DNA of 64,000 nucleotides from Desulfurobacterium pacificum (GTDB lineage: Bacteria > Aquificota > Aquificia > Desulfurobacteriales > Desulfurobacteriaceae): NCBI RefSeq assembly GCF_900182835.1, contig NZ_FXUB01000001.1, forward strand, positions 186,001 through 250,000, in the 5' to 3' direction. The first letter of the stretch is position 1. The number at the start of each line of letters is the position of its first letter. Under the pieces are notes generated by a model. The model had not been told where the DNA came from, did no database searches, and saw only the letters and a program-made list of their open reading frames with translations. The position numbers were made by a program, and so were the translations under genes. Of this stretch, positions 7,316 through 18,548 are shown in pieces.

Positions 7316-8632
7316 TTAAGGACATCTTCTCAAAGTAGTTTCTTTGTTTGTAGTTAAATCTTTTATATAGCAAGCCATATAGGTATTAGAAGTGTTAAAC
7401 CTTCTCCAGACAGGTGGTGTATAAACTCCTACCTCAACATCATCTCCTACTTTGACATCAGGATTAGCCAATCTCCATACAGGAGACAAATAGACTGTGT
7501 ACCTTTCATTGGTAGGAGTAATCACTTCCACAACCCACCAGTTGATGGGTCTTCTTAAACCTTTCCTCTGTTCTACTTTAGCTACAATTCCTTTAATAAC
7601 AGTTGTTTTTCTACTAACAGCACTAAATCTTTTCTTGGTGGTGGAAGAAGTTGAAACTTTCTTACACCATCTTCTCCAAGAAAAATCGTAACTAACTCCG
7701 GTATTTTCATCCTTCAGCGTGCAAGCCATATAACCGTTTAAGCCTTTCATAATCCAGAAAGGAGGTTGGAATCCAGTAAAAGTAACCTTGTCTCCCTCTT
7801 TAACACCCAAGCTTCTGTAGAACCAGGTAGGTGCCAGCCTTACCTCTACAACTCCTTTATCGGTCTTAACATCAACAGCCCACCAGGTTACACCTCTCCT
7901 ACCGTATCCAGGAACTTGCTTAACACCAACAACAGTACCGGAAATCTCAGCAGAATTAATCAAACTGTATCCCGAAGTTGTATAAACTCCCGTTTCGTGC
8001 TTTGTTGACATAATTCTGTCAAACTCAGCTTTAGAGATGTACTTTGGCGTATAGTCCAAACCAAATCTCCTGAGAATACCCACAAAAGCTCGCATATGGT
8101 TTCGTGAACCTTTCATTAGATTCTGATAAACAAACTTGATATCTTTGTTATCCGTTCTTGAAATAGCATCTTCAAGGTCTTTAATGTCAAGGTCTTCTAT
8201 GGTGGCGCCAACTTTAAGGGCATCAATCAGAGATTTTTTACCCTGATTGACTAACTGAACGTAAAGTTCCCGCATTTTCTTGCTCTTAAATACTCCAACC
8301 TTATCGCCCACTTCTTTCACAGGGTCTTTAATGTTGTAGCGTTTCAGAAGAAAAGCTATCATTTTTGTATGCCAGTTTTCCGACTTTGCGATATTTTTGA
8401 AAACGGGGAGAGGGTAATACTTTGAAAGGGTAAGGTAAACATCTCGTGCCAACTTCTCCTCTTCTCTCATATGAATAAGGTCTTTTATTTCCTGAGGAGA
8501 AAGAGGCTGTTTGGGAAGATTCTTAAGGTAAGTGAGTGCTGGCGGAGCATTCTCTTTTACGTTAGCCGCCTGAGATGCGCTAATTCCTCCTAACGCAACT
8601 AATGTCATCGTTATCGCTATTAACTTCCTCAT
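7316..8632 (-). CDS. DUF2202 ferritin-like protein with duplicated C-terminal domain
   Basis: The chosen ATG at 8632 has AGGAGGAAACG before it; a longer frame starts upstream of the promoter and is rejected. The 438-residue product has a signal peptide (1-22, ending SQAA). The ferritin-like DUF2202 domain (about 45-190) holds EEEK at 57-60, SENWH with E85/H88, E146 and H179 in SRNHMRAF as likely di-metal ligands. Two copies of a beta-rich module follow (about 226-323 and 343-437), each with a WW pair, a V-x-L-x-P-x-W strand, V-K-x-GD-x-V and a closing YMAC...KD...C. The protein is probably periplasmic and metal-binding. It is the first gene after the sigma-54 promoter. Confidence 0.8.
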   Translation of the reverse strand: MRKLIAITMTLVALGGISASQAANVKENAPPALTYLKNLPKQPLSPQEIKDLIHMREEEKLARDVYLTLSKYYPLPVFKNIAKSENWHTKMIAFLLKRYNIKDPVKEVGDKVGVFKSKKMRELYVQLVNQGKKSLIDALKVGATIEDLDIKDLEDAISRTDNKDIKFVYQNLMKGSRNHMRAFVGILRRFGLDYTPKYISKAEFDRIMSTKHETGVYTTSGYSLINSAEISGTVVGVKQVPGYGRRGVTWWAVDVKTDKGVVEVRLAPTWFYRSLGVKEGDKVTFTGFQPPFWIMKGLNGYMACTLKDENTGVSYDFSWRRWCKKVSTSSTTKKRFSAVSRKTTVIKGIVAKVEQRKGLRRPINWWVVEVITPTNERYTVYLSPVWRLANPDVKVGDDVEVGVYTPPVWRRFNTSNTYMACYIKDLTTNKETTLRRCP

Positions 8633-8667
8633 CGTTTCCTCCTGAATTTGGATTTCAGTTAAGTATG

Positions 8668-8686
8668 AAGCAAAAAAGATGCCAAG
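8668..8686 (-). promoter_or_regulatory. Sigma-54 (-24/-12) promoter for the DUF2202 gene and probably the downstream cluster
   Basis: The minus strand reads CTTGGCATCTTTTTTGCTT. The GG (8683-8682) and GC (8671-8670) doublets are exactly 10 bases apart, and the TTGGCA and TTGCT contexts agree with the consensus. Transcription would start near 8658, about 26 nt before the ATG. An NtrC-type activator with a GAFTGA loop is encoded immediately upstream. Confidence 0.8.
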
Positions 8687-8734
8687 TTTGAATCGTTGAA
8701 AAATAAGGGAGTGGAAGAGGGGAGGACGGGGATT

Positions 8735-8772
8735 TTTCCGAATCAAGCCAAAAATTCGGAAATTTTTCCGAA
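8735..8772. promoter_or_regulatory. Palindromic enhancer-like site for the adjacent NtrC-type regulator
   Basis: TTCGGAAA-TT-TTTCCGAA (8755-8772) is a perfect 8-bp inverted repeat with a 2-bp centre. A third half-site TTTCCGAA lies at 8735-8742, 20 bp from the inverted half and 30 bp from the direct one. The cluster is 50-100 bp upstream of the sigma-54 promoter, the usual place for activator binding. It begins 4 bp after the kinase stop codon, and on the minus strand it is followed by TTTTT, so it may also act as a weak terminator for the kinase operon. Confidence 0.65.
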
Positions 8773-8775
8773 CGG

Positions 8776-9888
8776 TCAAGAAATCGGGAAAATCAGACGA
8801 AAAACCGTTCTATCCTTCGTTTGAAAGACCTCAACTTTTCCCCCGTGAGCTTCAACAATTCTTTTAACGTTATAAAGTCCCAAACCAAAACCGTTTTTCT
8901 TCGTTGAATAGAACGGCGAAAATATTTTCCCTTTATCAAAGGGTTTAACCGCAGAATCTCTTATTTCCAGAATACAGTCATTCTTCCTTTTCTCACATAC
9001 AATTTCTATTTTCCCGTTCTTTCCTATTGCCTCAACAGCGTTTTTAAGTAAGTCAACAACCACCGATTTCAATTTTTCTCTATCACCTGTTACAACACAA
9101 TTGTTCAAAGAAAGATTAATTTCTATTTCGCGAGAAGATAATAAATCTCTAAACTGAGAAACCGTCGTTTCAACAAGGGTCTTAAGGTTAACTCTTTCTT
9201 TTACCAGCTTCAAAGGCTTCCTCAAGTTCGCCGTTTCTTCCACGTATCTTGAAAGGTTAACTATCTCTTCTTTCAGGGAATCAATCGCAAGACTTTTACA
9301 ATCCTTTTCTACCTTATAGAGTAAAAGTCTGAAAGCGTTCAAGCGGTTTTTAACTTCATGAAGAATGGAGTGAATAACCAAGTTTATACTTTCAAGTTTA
9401 TCTTTTTCTTTTCGTTCGTTTTCAAGGAGGATTTTTTCCTTATAGTATTCCCTCAAAATAGCAAACAAAACTGCTATGAAAATGAGAGTGAAAACCACTA
9501 ATGACAGCAACGCATAAACGATATGCTTATTTAATTCCCTGACGTAATGGAAATCATAATAGAGAGTGAACTTAAAAGGCTCAGCCGTTATAGTAACTTT
9601 ATAATAGTTATCAGAAACGTCAGAACCTGGAATAATGATTTCCCTACCTTCAAGAGAAAAGGTTGCACCTTTTAAAAGTTTAGAACTCTGCATATAAGAA
9701 GCTATGGCTTCTACCGGGTCTCCTCCTCCTGCCAACGTTCCTTCAACCAAAGACTTAACTCTTGCAGTTTCTTCCTCTATAACCAAGTTATAAAAATCCC
9801 CCAACTCCTTATGAAGCAAATAAAGATTAGCAACAATAACGCCTAAAAGCGTTACTAAAACGAAAGAAAACGGCAGCAACTTTTTCAT
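8776..9888 (-). CDS. Sensor histidine kinase of an NtrB-like two-component pair
   Basis: The 370-residue protein has transmembrane helices at about 5-25 and 122-146 enclosing a periplasmic sensor domain of about 95 residues. The cytoplasmic part has the phospho-accepting H177 in HEVKNRLNAF, an N-box (LLKNAVEAIGKNG) and a G-box with FYSTKKNGFGLGL. The HExxN-type H-box is typical of kinases paired with sigma-54 activators. It overlaps the response regulator stop by 4 bp and follows it in the transcript. The sensor domain has no recognisable ligand motif. It presumably phosphorylates the upstream-encoded regulator and so controls the sigma-54 promoter at 8668-8686. Confidence 0.88.
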   Translation of the reverse strand: MKKLLPFSFVLVTLLGVIVANLYLLHKELGDFYNLVIEEETARVKSLVEGTLAGGGDPVEAIASYMQSSKLLKGATFSLEGREIIIPGSDVSDNYYKVTITAEPFKFTLYYDFHYVRELNKHIVYALLSLVVFTLIFIAVLFAILREYYKEKILLENERKEKDKLESINLVIHSILHEVKNRLNAFRLLLYKVEKDCKSLAIDSLKEEIVNLSRYVEETANLRKPLKLVKERVNLKTLVETTVSQFRDLLSSREIEINLSLNNCVVTGDREKLKSVVVDLLKNAVEAIGKNGKIEIVCEKRKNDCILEIRDSAVKPFDKGKIFSPFYSTKKNGFGLGLYNVKRIVEAHGGKVEVFQTKDRTVFRLIFPIS

Positions 9889-11183
9889 ATCCCGTACTTT
9901 TTCCTCTTATACCTCAAAGATTTCTCATCTATTCCGAGCAACTTAGCAGCTTTCGTCTGAACGTAATTAGCTCTCTTCAGGGCGTTTTCTATCAATTCTT
10001 TTTCAAATTCTGCAACCAATTCCGGTAAAGTCTTTGAAAAATTTTTACCCTTCTCCTTAATTCCTACAATTTCCTCAAGATTGCTTTTAGAAATTTTTCT
10101 ATCAGAAACTATAACAAGCCTATGAATAAGGTTTTCAAGCTCTCTTACGTTACCTGGAAAGTCGTACGAAAGAAGAAGTTCCAAAGCTTCCGGCTCAAAC
10201 TCTATCTTTTTACCGTACCTCTCTCCAAACTTCTTCAAAAAATAACCCACAAGCTCTGCAATATCTTCCGGTCTCTCCCTTAACGGCGGAATCTCCAAAG
10301 TAAGAACGTTCAATCTATAGTAAAGGTCTTCTCTGAACTTTCCTTCCTCAACCAACTTCTTTAAATCCCTGTTGGTAGCTGCAACAACCTTAACGTCAAC
10401 TTTAACAGGCTTCAAGCCACCTACCGGTCTTACTTCCCCTTCCTGTAAAACTCTCAAAAGCTTAGCTTGAAGAGGTAGCGGCATTTCACCTATTTCATCA
10501 AGAAACAGCGTTCCGCCATCAGCCTCAACAAAAAGTCCAGGTTTACTAAACGTAGCTCCGGTAAACGCTCCCTTCTCGTATCCAAACAATTCACTTTCAA
10601 ACAGCTCTTCCGGAATGGCAGCACAGTTGATTGAAACGAACTTACCTTTTCTTCCACTCTCTTTATGAATAAACTTGGCTATCAATTCCTTTCCTGTTCC
10701 ACTTTCACCTAAAATAAGAACAGGAGCATCGGCTTTGGCAAAAACAGAAGCTTTCTTAAGCAGGTCTTCCATTACTTTGGAGGAATAAACAATCTCTCTG
10801 CCGTCCGGTTTAACGCTTTTAAGTTGGGACAGCTGCCCTGCCTTCTCTATAAGGTTAAGTAAAACATCTGGGTCGTAAGGTTTTGTGACGTAGTGGAATG
10901 CTCCCTCTTTAATAGCAGAAACGGCATCTTCAACGTTACTAAAAGCAGTAACAACTATTACTTCAACGTTAGGACAAAGCTCCTTTACTTTCTTCATAAA
11001 AGAAAGACCATCTTCTCCAGGCAACCGAACGTCCGTAACAACTACGTTAGGAAGATATTTATCCAAAATCTGGTAAGCCCTTTCTGCACTTCCGCAAGAA
11101 TAAACTTCAAACCCTTTCTCCTTTAATATTTCTTTAAGTAGTTCTCTCTGAATATCATCATCTTCAACGACTAAAACCTTCAT
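9885..11183 (-). CDS. Sigma-54-dependent NtrC-family response regulator
   Basis: The 432-residue protein has three domains: a receiver (1-120) with acidic pocket EDDD, phospho-acceptor D51 and the conserved KP; an AAA+ domain (about 130-365) with Walker A GESGTGKE, the sigma-54-contacting GAFTGA loop and a LDEIGEM Walker B; and a C-terminal Fis-type helix-turn-helix ([23 protein letters not shown] in part). It would bind enhancers as a dimer or hexamer and open sigma-54 promoters by ATP hydrolysis. Its coding region abuts lpxI with no gap and overlaps the kinase. The palindrome at 8755-8772 is a natural candidate binding site. Confidence 0.93.
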   Translation of the reverse strand: MKVLVVEDDDIQRELLKEILKEKGFEVYSCGSAERAYQILDKYLPNVVVTDVRLPGEDGLSFMKKVKELCPNVEVIVVTAFSNVEDAVSAIKEGAFHYVTKPYDPDVLLNLIEKAGQLSQLKSVKPDGREIVYSSKVMEDLLKKASVFAKADAPVLILGESGTGKELIAKFIHKESGRKGKFVSINCAAIPEELFESELFGYEKGAFTGATFSKPGLFVEADGGTLFLDEIGEMPLPLQAKLLRVLQEGEVRPVGGLKPVKVDVKVVAATNRDLKKLVEEGKFREDLYYRLNVLTLEIPPLRERPEDIAELVGYFLKKFGERYGKKIEFEPEALELLLSYDFPGNVRELENLIHRLVIVSDRKISKSNLEEIVGIKEKGKNFSKTLPELVAEFEKELIENALKRANYVQTKAAKLLGIDEKSLRYKRKKYGI

Positions 11184-11981
11184 TTAAACTCCAACAACCG
11201 TTACGCCAAAAGTTTTCGCAGAGTTGATTATTTTTTCTTTATCAAGGAGGTACGTTTTCTCTGCCTCAAAAATTAAAGCTTTCCCTCCCAACTTTCCTAT
11301 CAATTCAACAGTGTTCTTTCCGATTGTCGGAACATCTATCCTCATATCCTGTCTTCTCCTTGCAGCCTTGCAGACGACAAAACCACCACCGGAAAGTTCT
11401 GCACCTCTCTTTATACACTCATCGGTTCCTTCAATCCCTTCAACGGCAATAACAGTTCCATCTTTAACTACAACCGTTTGTCCGACATCTAAAGAGGCGA
11501 TTTCCTTAGCTACTTTCATTCCCAATTCCATATCACGTTTTAAGCTTTCCTCTAAATCCCCCACCAAAACACCGGAAGGTTGAAGGAGATGAGAAAGAAA
11601 TGGAGTGGGGTCAATAACTTTTACACCAGCTTTTTCTATTTCTTCAATGATTCCTCTTATTATAGTTTCCGGTTTCCTGTCTTTTAAGGACAGAATGAAA
11701 GAAAGAGCTTTAAAATCAAAACCTGTCAGAGAAAGAGCATTTCTGTGCTCAACCTTTCCCAAAATAGCCAAATTTTTAACTTCCGATTTTTTCAGTAGAG
11801 AGAGGAACTTTCCTAACTTAAAAGGCTTTATCCAGAATACATTCCCTGCATACTCTTCAACAGAAGGGGAAGTTATACCTTCAAGGGCAAAGACGGTAAC
11901 AGAATATCCTTTCTCTTTTGCGGATTTTAAAAACTCTAAAGGCAGTTCTCCTTTTCCTGCAAGTAAACCTAAATTACTCAC
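11184..11981 (-). CDS. lpxI: UDP-2,3-diacylglucosamine pyrophosphatase LpxI
   Basis: The 265-residue protein matches the LpxI (DUF1009) family throughout: N-terminal GLLAGKGELPL, central GKVEHRN, a conserved TDECIKRGAEL near 182-192, and KAARRRQDMRIDVPTIG near 205-220. LpxI hydrolyses UDP-2,3-diacylglucosamine to lipid X and UMP at the inner membrane face, replacing LpxH in lineages that lack it. Its presence indicates a lipid-A-containing outer membrane. It overlaps nusB by 8 bp and directly precedes the response regulator gene. Confidence 0.92.
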   Translation of the reverse strand: MSNLGLLAGKGELPLEFLKSAKEKGYSVTVFALEGITSPSVEEYAGNVFWIKPFKLGKFLSLLKKSEVKNLAILGKVEHRNALSLTGFDFKALSFILSLKDRKPETIIRGIIEEIEKAGVKVIDPTPFLSHLLQPSGVLVGDLEESLKRDMELGMKVAKEIASLDVGQTVVVKDGTVIAVEGIEGTDECIKRGAELSGGGFVVCKAARRRQDMRIDVPTIGKNTVELIGKLGGKALIFEAEKTYLLDKEKIINSAKTFGVTVVGV

Positions 11982-12393
11982 TACCTTCCCTTCTAATCTT
12001 ATCTAAAACTGCATTAATAAAAGCTGGAGACTTTACATCTTCTCCGTAAACTTTCGCAAGGTCAACAGCATCGTTAATCACTGCAGCAGGCGGAGAAAAA
12101 GAGCCGTTTAAAAGTTCATAAGCGGCAACTCTTAAAATTGACCTATCCATAGGTAAAAGCCTTGAAATGAACCAACCCTTCTTTAAATGCTTTGAAATCT
12201 CAGCATCAACGTTTTTAAGAGATTTAACAGTATTCAAAAACAAATTGTTAGCCTTTTCAACAACTTCTTTTTCCTCTTTTTTATCTTCCCAATAGTTGGA
12301 GATAACCTCTTCAGGCTGAAGTTTACTTAAATCCCACTGATACATCATCAGGTAAGCGTGTTCTCTCGCCTTCCTCTTCTCCTTGTTGGTCAT
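11974..12393 (-). CDS. nusB: Transcription antitermination factor NusB
   Basis: This 139-residue all-helical protein begins with the family's basic region ([16 protein letters not shown]) and carries the conserved [16 protein letters not shown] and [28 protein letters not shown] segments in the second half. NusB with NusE (S10) binds boxA RNA and promotes antitermination in rRNA operons. It overlaps ribH by 4 bp, a pairing seen in many bacteria, and lpxI by 8 bp. Length and motifs are normal. Confidence 0.93.
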   Translation of the reverse strand: MTNKEKRKAREHAYLMMYQWDLSKLQPEEVISNYWEDKKEEKEVVEKANNLFLNTVKSLKNVDAEISKHLKKGWFISRLLPMDRSILRVAAYELLNGSFSPPAAVINDAVDLAKVYGEDVKSPAFINAVLDKIRREGSE

Positions 12394-12854
12394 TTTTCCA
12401 CCTTCCTGAGAAGATTAGCCATCTCTATAGCTGAAAGTGCTGCCTCCCAACCTTTATTACCTGCTTTCGTTCCCGCCCTATCAATAGCCTGTTCCACAGT
12501 ATCTGTTGTAAGAACGCCGAAAGATATAGGTTTTCCTACTTCCAAAGAAGCAGCCGCTATTCCTTTACTTACCTCTGCCGCAACGTAATCAAAGTGTGGA
12601 GTTTCTCCTCTTATAACCGCACCTAAAGCTATAACTGCATCGTAGTCTTTCTGCGCAAGCTTTTTGGCAATCAGAGGAAGTTCAAAAGCTCCCGGAACTT
12701 TAACCACATCTATATCTTCCTTTTTAGCGCCGTGCCTCAGAAGGCAATCAACTGCACCTTCAACAAGCCTTTCTGTAATAAAAGAATTAAATCTGCTTAC
12801 AACGATTGCAAACTTTAGACCTTCTGCTATTAGCTTTCCTTCTATAACGTTCAT
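12390..12854 (-). CDS. ribH: 6,7-dimethyl-8-ribityllumazine synthase
   Basis: The 154-residue protein has the RibH signatures: VSRFNSFIT near 20, VPGAFELP near 51, [16 protein letters not shown] near 77-92 and [12 protein letters not shown] near 112. It condenses 5-amino-6-ribitylamino-uracil with dihydroxybutanone phosphate in riboflavin synthesis and forms icosahedral or pentameric shells. It is the first gene of the ribH-nusB-lpxI series and is divergent from gyrB. No riboflavin riboswitch is visible in the 133 bp between them. Confidence 0.95.
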   Translation of the reverse strand: MNVIEGKLIAEGLKFAIVVSRFNSFITERLVEGAVDCLLRHGAKKEDIDVVKVPGAFELPLIAKKLAQKDYDAVIALGAVIRGETPHFDYVAAEVSKGIAAASLEVGKPISFGVLTTDTVEQAIDRAGTKAGNKGWEAALSAIEMANLLRKVEK

Positions 12855-12930
12855 TTTTCACCCCAAAAAGAATTTATGAAACAGCAGGCTTAATTTTAGC
12901 AGTTTGAAAAATATAAGCTAAAACTTTTAA

Positions 12931-15805
<2,875 letters not shown>

Positions 15806-15814
15806 AGGAAAGCG

Positions 15815-16228
15815 ATGAAAAGTTACACAGAATATCTAATTTTCAACACAGAAAAGCGTAGAGACCTAATAAGAATAACCGAAAAAGTAAAGGAAGCAGT
15901 TAAGAAATCTCAGGTAAAAGAAGGCTTATGCCTTGTTTCTGCAATGCACCTTACAGCTGCCGTAATCATTCAAGACGATGAAGAAGGACTTCACGAAGAT
16001 ATATGGGAGTGGCTGGAAAGGTTAGCACCGTTTAAACCCGATTATAAGCACCACAGAACAGGTGAAGACAACGGAGATGCCCATTTGAAGAATCTTTTAG
16101 TTCACCTTCAGGTAGTTTTACCTATAACTAACGGAGAGTTAGATTTGGGACCTTGGCAGGAAATATTTTACGCTGAGTTTGACGGTCAGAGACCTAAAAG
16201 GGTGATAATAAAAATTATCGGAGAGTAA
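15815..16228 (+). CDS. YjbQ/UPF0047 family protein
   Basis: The 137-residue protein has all UPF0047 landmarks: [14 protein letters not shown] near 37-50, [12 protein letters not shown] near 88-99, [11 protein letters not shown] near 107 and a final [11 protein letters not shown]. Some members show weak thiamine-phosphate synthase activity in complementation, hence the name secondary thiamine-phosphate synthase, but the true role is unclear. It has its own GAGGAAAG ribosome-binding site and is followed by hemH after one base. Confidence 0.88.
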   Translation: MKSYTEYLIFNTEKRRDLIRITEKVKEAVKKSQVKEGLCLVSAMHLTAAVIIQDDEEGLHEDIWEWLERLAPFKPDYKHHRTGEDNGDAHLKNLLVHLQVVLPITNGELDLGPWQEIFYAEFDGQRPKRVIIKIIGE

Positions 16229-16229
16229 T

Positions 16230-17174
16230 TTGAAAGAAGCCATACTGTTAACCTATATGGGAGCGCCATCAAACGTAGATGAAATAAAACCATTCTTGTT
16301 CAGGTTATTTTCCGACAGAGACCTCATCAATTTCGGCGTTCCTTCTTTCCTTCAAAAACCTTTAGCCTACGTTATCTCAACTTTTAGAACGCCTAAGGTA
16401 AAACCTCAATACGAAGCGATAGGTGGTGGAAGTCCCTTAGTAAAGTATTCTTTAGAGCAGGCTTCTTTGTTAGAAAAAGAAACTGGACTAAAAGTGTTCA
16501 CTGGTATGCTGTATTCTGAACCGCTTCTTGAGAAAGTTGCTAAAGAAATAGAGAGCAACGGTATTGAAAGGTTATACGTTCTAACTCTCTACCCTCAGTA
16601 TTCAAAAGCAACTGCAGGTGCCTGCATTAGAGATGTTAAGAAACTTCTTGAAGGGAAAACAGAGCTTAGAATAGTAAATTCCTGGTGTAGAAACGAAAGT
16701 TATATAAAATGGATTCAGGAAATGCTTAAAAAAGCATTGGATAAATCGGAACCGGAAGACACCGCTGTTCTTTTCTCTGCACACAGCCTGCCAGAATACT
16801 TTGTAAAAGAGCTGCAAGACGCTTACGTTGAGGAAGTAAGGGATACAGTAAATTTGGTAATGAACGCTTTTCCTGAATATAGATGGTTTATTTCTTACCA
16901 GAGTAAAGTTGGACCTATTAAATGGCTTGAACCTTCCACGGAAGAAACGATAAAAAAACTAAAAGAAAAGGGATTTAAAAAGGTTGTTGTTTTCCCTGTA
17001 AGTTTTGTATCTGAACATATAGAAACCTTATACGAGTTAGATGTGGAATATAGAGAGTTAGCGGAAAAGATTGGTCTTGAGTTTGAGAGAGTGAAACTTG
17101 ACCATAAATCACCGCTACTTATCAATGCACTTAAAAGTGAAGTGGAAAAATTGCGTTTGACGGAGGAAAAGTGA
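16230..17174 (+). CDS. hemH: Ferrochelatase (coproporphyrin or protoporphyrin)
   Basis: The 314-residue protein starts with TTG at 16230, one base after the preceding stop, behind GGAGAG. It carries N-terminal LLTYMGAPSN, YEAIGGGSPL near 71-80, the catalytic FSAHSLPE near 181 and VFPVSFVSEHIETLYELD near 255-272. It inserts ferrous iron into the porphyrin ring. It is followed with a 4-bp overlap by the HemY-type oxidase, so the two terminal haem steps are coupled. Sequence alone does not settle which branch of the haem pathway is used. Confidence 0.93.
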   Translation: MKEAILLTYMGAPSNVDEIKPFLFRLFSDRDLINFGVPSFLQKPLAYVISTFRTPKVKPQYEAIGGGSPLVKYSLEQASLLEKETGLKVFTGMLYSEPLLEKVAKEIESNGIERLYVLTLYPQYSKATAGACIRDVKKLLEGKTELRIVNSWCRNESYIKWIQEMLKKALDKSEPEDTAVLFSAHSLPEYFVKELQDAYVEEVRDTVNLVMNAFPEYRWFISYQSKVGPIKWLEPSTEETIKKLKEKGFKKVVVFPVSFVSEHIETLYELDVEYRELAEKIGLEFERVKLDHKSPLLINALKSEVEKLRLTEEK

Positions 17175-18547
17175 AAATTGCCGTTATCGGAGCTGGAATA
17201 TCTGGATTAGCAGTAGCCTTTTATCTCAAACAGGCTGGCGTTGAAGTAAAAGTATTTGAAAGCGAGAAACAAGCCGGCGGAAAAATGAGAACCGTTTACG
17301 AGAACGGATACATAATAGAAACCGGACCAAACGGATTTTTAGACGGCAAACCTTACACTCTGAATTTAGTTAAAGCTTTAGGTATAGAAGACAGGCTATA
17401 CAGAAGTTCGGATAAAGCAAGGAAACGATTTATATATACAAATGGCAGACTGGTAAGGTTACCTGAAAATCCAATAGCCTTCCTCTCATCCTATCTACTA
17501 TCCTGGAAGGGCAAACTACGCCTTGTTGGTGAATTTTTCGTCCCGCCGAAAAAAGATTTATCAGATGAAACTTTGGGCGATTTCGCCAGGAGACGGATAG
17601 GAGAGGAAGCGCTTGAGAAGTTGCTGGACCCGATGGTGGCGGGGATTTTTGCAGGCGACCCGGATAGAATGAGTTTAAAAGCTGCATTTCCTGCCATCTT
17701 CTACCTTGAAAGGCAGTACGGCGGACTCATTAAAGGTCTAATAGCAAAAATGAAAGAAGCTAAAAAGAAAGGAACAAAATCTTCAGGACCTGCAGGACCA
17801 GGAGGAGTGTTAACCTCTTTCAAACACGGAGTCAACGACCTTATAGATGCTTTAACAGAAAAGTTAGGAAAATCCATTGAAACAGAAACTCCCGTTACCA
17901 GAGTAGAAAAAACCAGCAATAAATGGAAAGTAACATACATGAAAAACGGCGAAAAAAAAGAAGAAGTTTTTGATAAGCTTATAATGTCAACACCTTCTTA
18001 CGTGGCAGCAAAACTTTTAAAAACTGTTAATGAAGAACTTTCTGACTTACTCTCTCAAATAGAATATTCACCCATTTCAGTTGTAACTTTAGGATTTGAA
18101 AAGAAAGGATTAGGACACAACCTTGATGGCTTTGGATTTTTAGTGCCAAGGAAAGAAGGAAGAAAAATTTTAGGTGCTTTGTGGGATAGCTCTGTATTCC
18201 CCAATCGTGCACCAGAAGGTAAAGCATTAATAAGAGTCATGATAGGAGGTGCAAGACAACCAGAACTGGCTCTTCTTGATGATGAAGAACTACTAAAAAT
18301 ATCTCTGAAAGAGTTAAGAAGAATAATGAAAATCCGCCACTACCCCGAAACCGTTAAGATATTCAAGCATGAGAAAGGAATTCCTCATTACACTTTAGGT
18401 CACTGCGAAAGAGTTGATAGGATATTCCAGATAGCTGAAAACTTAGGAAACCTATACTTCTGCAATAACGCTTACAGAGGTGTTGGAGTTAACGACTGCA
18501 CGAAATTAGCTGAAGAAACAGCTCAAAAAATCTTGAAAGGTAGGTAA
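17171..18547 (+). CDS. hemY: HemY-type protoporphyrinogen/coproporphyrinogen oxidase
   Basis: The 458-residue flavoprotein starts GTG at 17171, overlapping the hemH stop (GTGA). It has the dinucleotide site GAGISGLAVAFYL, the GG motif GGKMRT, the family segment ETGPNGFL near 54-61, AGIFAGDPDRMSLKAAFP near 159-176 and a C-terminal NAYRGVGVNDC FAD-binding segment. It oxidises a porphyrinogen to a porphyrin or coproporphyrin. The HemY family normally uses O2, which is notable if this organism is anaerobic. Codon positions 157-160 carry a GGGGATTTTT motif (17641-17650). Confidence 0.92.
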   Translation: MKIAVIGAGISGLAVAFYLKQAGVEVKVFESEKQAGGKMRTVYENGYIIETGPNGFLDGKPYTLNLVKALGIEDRLYRSSDKARKRFIYTNGRLVRLPENPIAFLSSYLLSWKGKLRLVGEFFVPPKKDLSDETLGDFARRRIGEEALEKLLDPMVAGIFAGDPDRMSLKAAFPAIFYLERQYGGLIKGLIAKMKEAKKKGTKSSGPAGPGGVLTSFKHGVNDLIDALTEKLGKSIETETPVTRVEKTSNKWKVTYMKNGEKKEEVFDKLIMSTPSYVAAKLLKTVNEELSDLLSQIEYSPISVVTLGFEKKGLGHNLDGFGFLVPRKEGRKILGALWDSSVFPNRAPEGKALIRVMIGGARQPELALLDDEELLKISLKELRRIMKIRHYPETVKIFKHEKGIPHYTLGHCERVDRIFQIAENLGNLYFCNNAYRGVGVNDCTKLAEETAQKILKGR

Positions 18548-18548
18548 G

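Noticed and set aside
8755-8772. Palindrome after the kinase gene as a simple terminator
   Set aside because: The stem is AT-rich with a 2-nt centre and a third half-site lies nearby, which fits regulator binding better; a weak dual role is noted rather than excluded.
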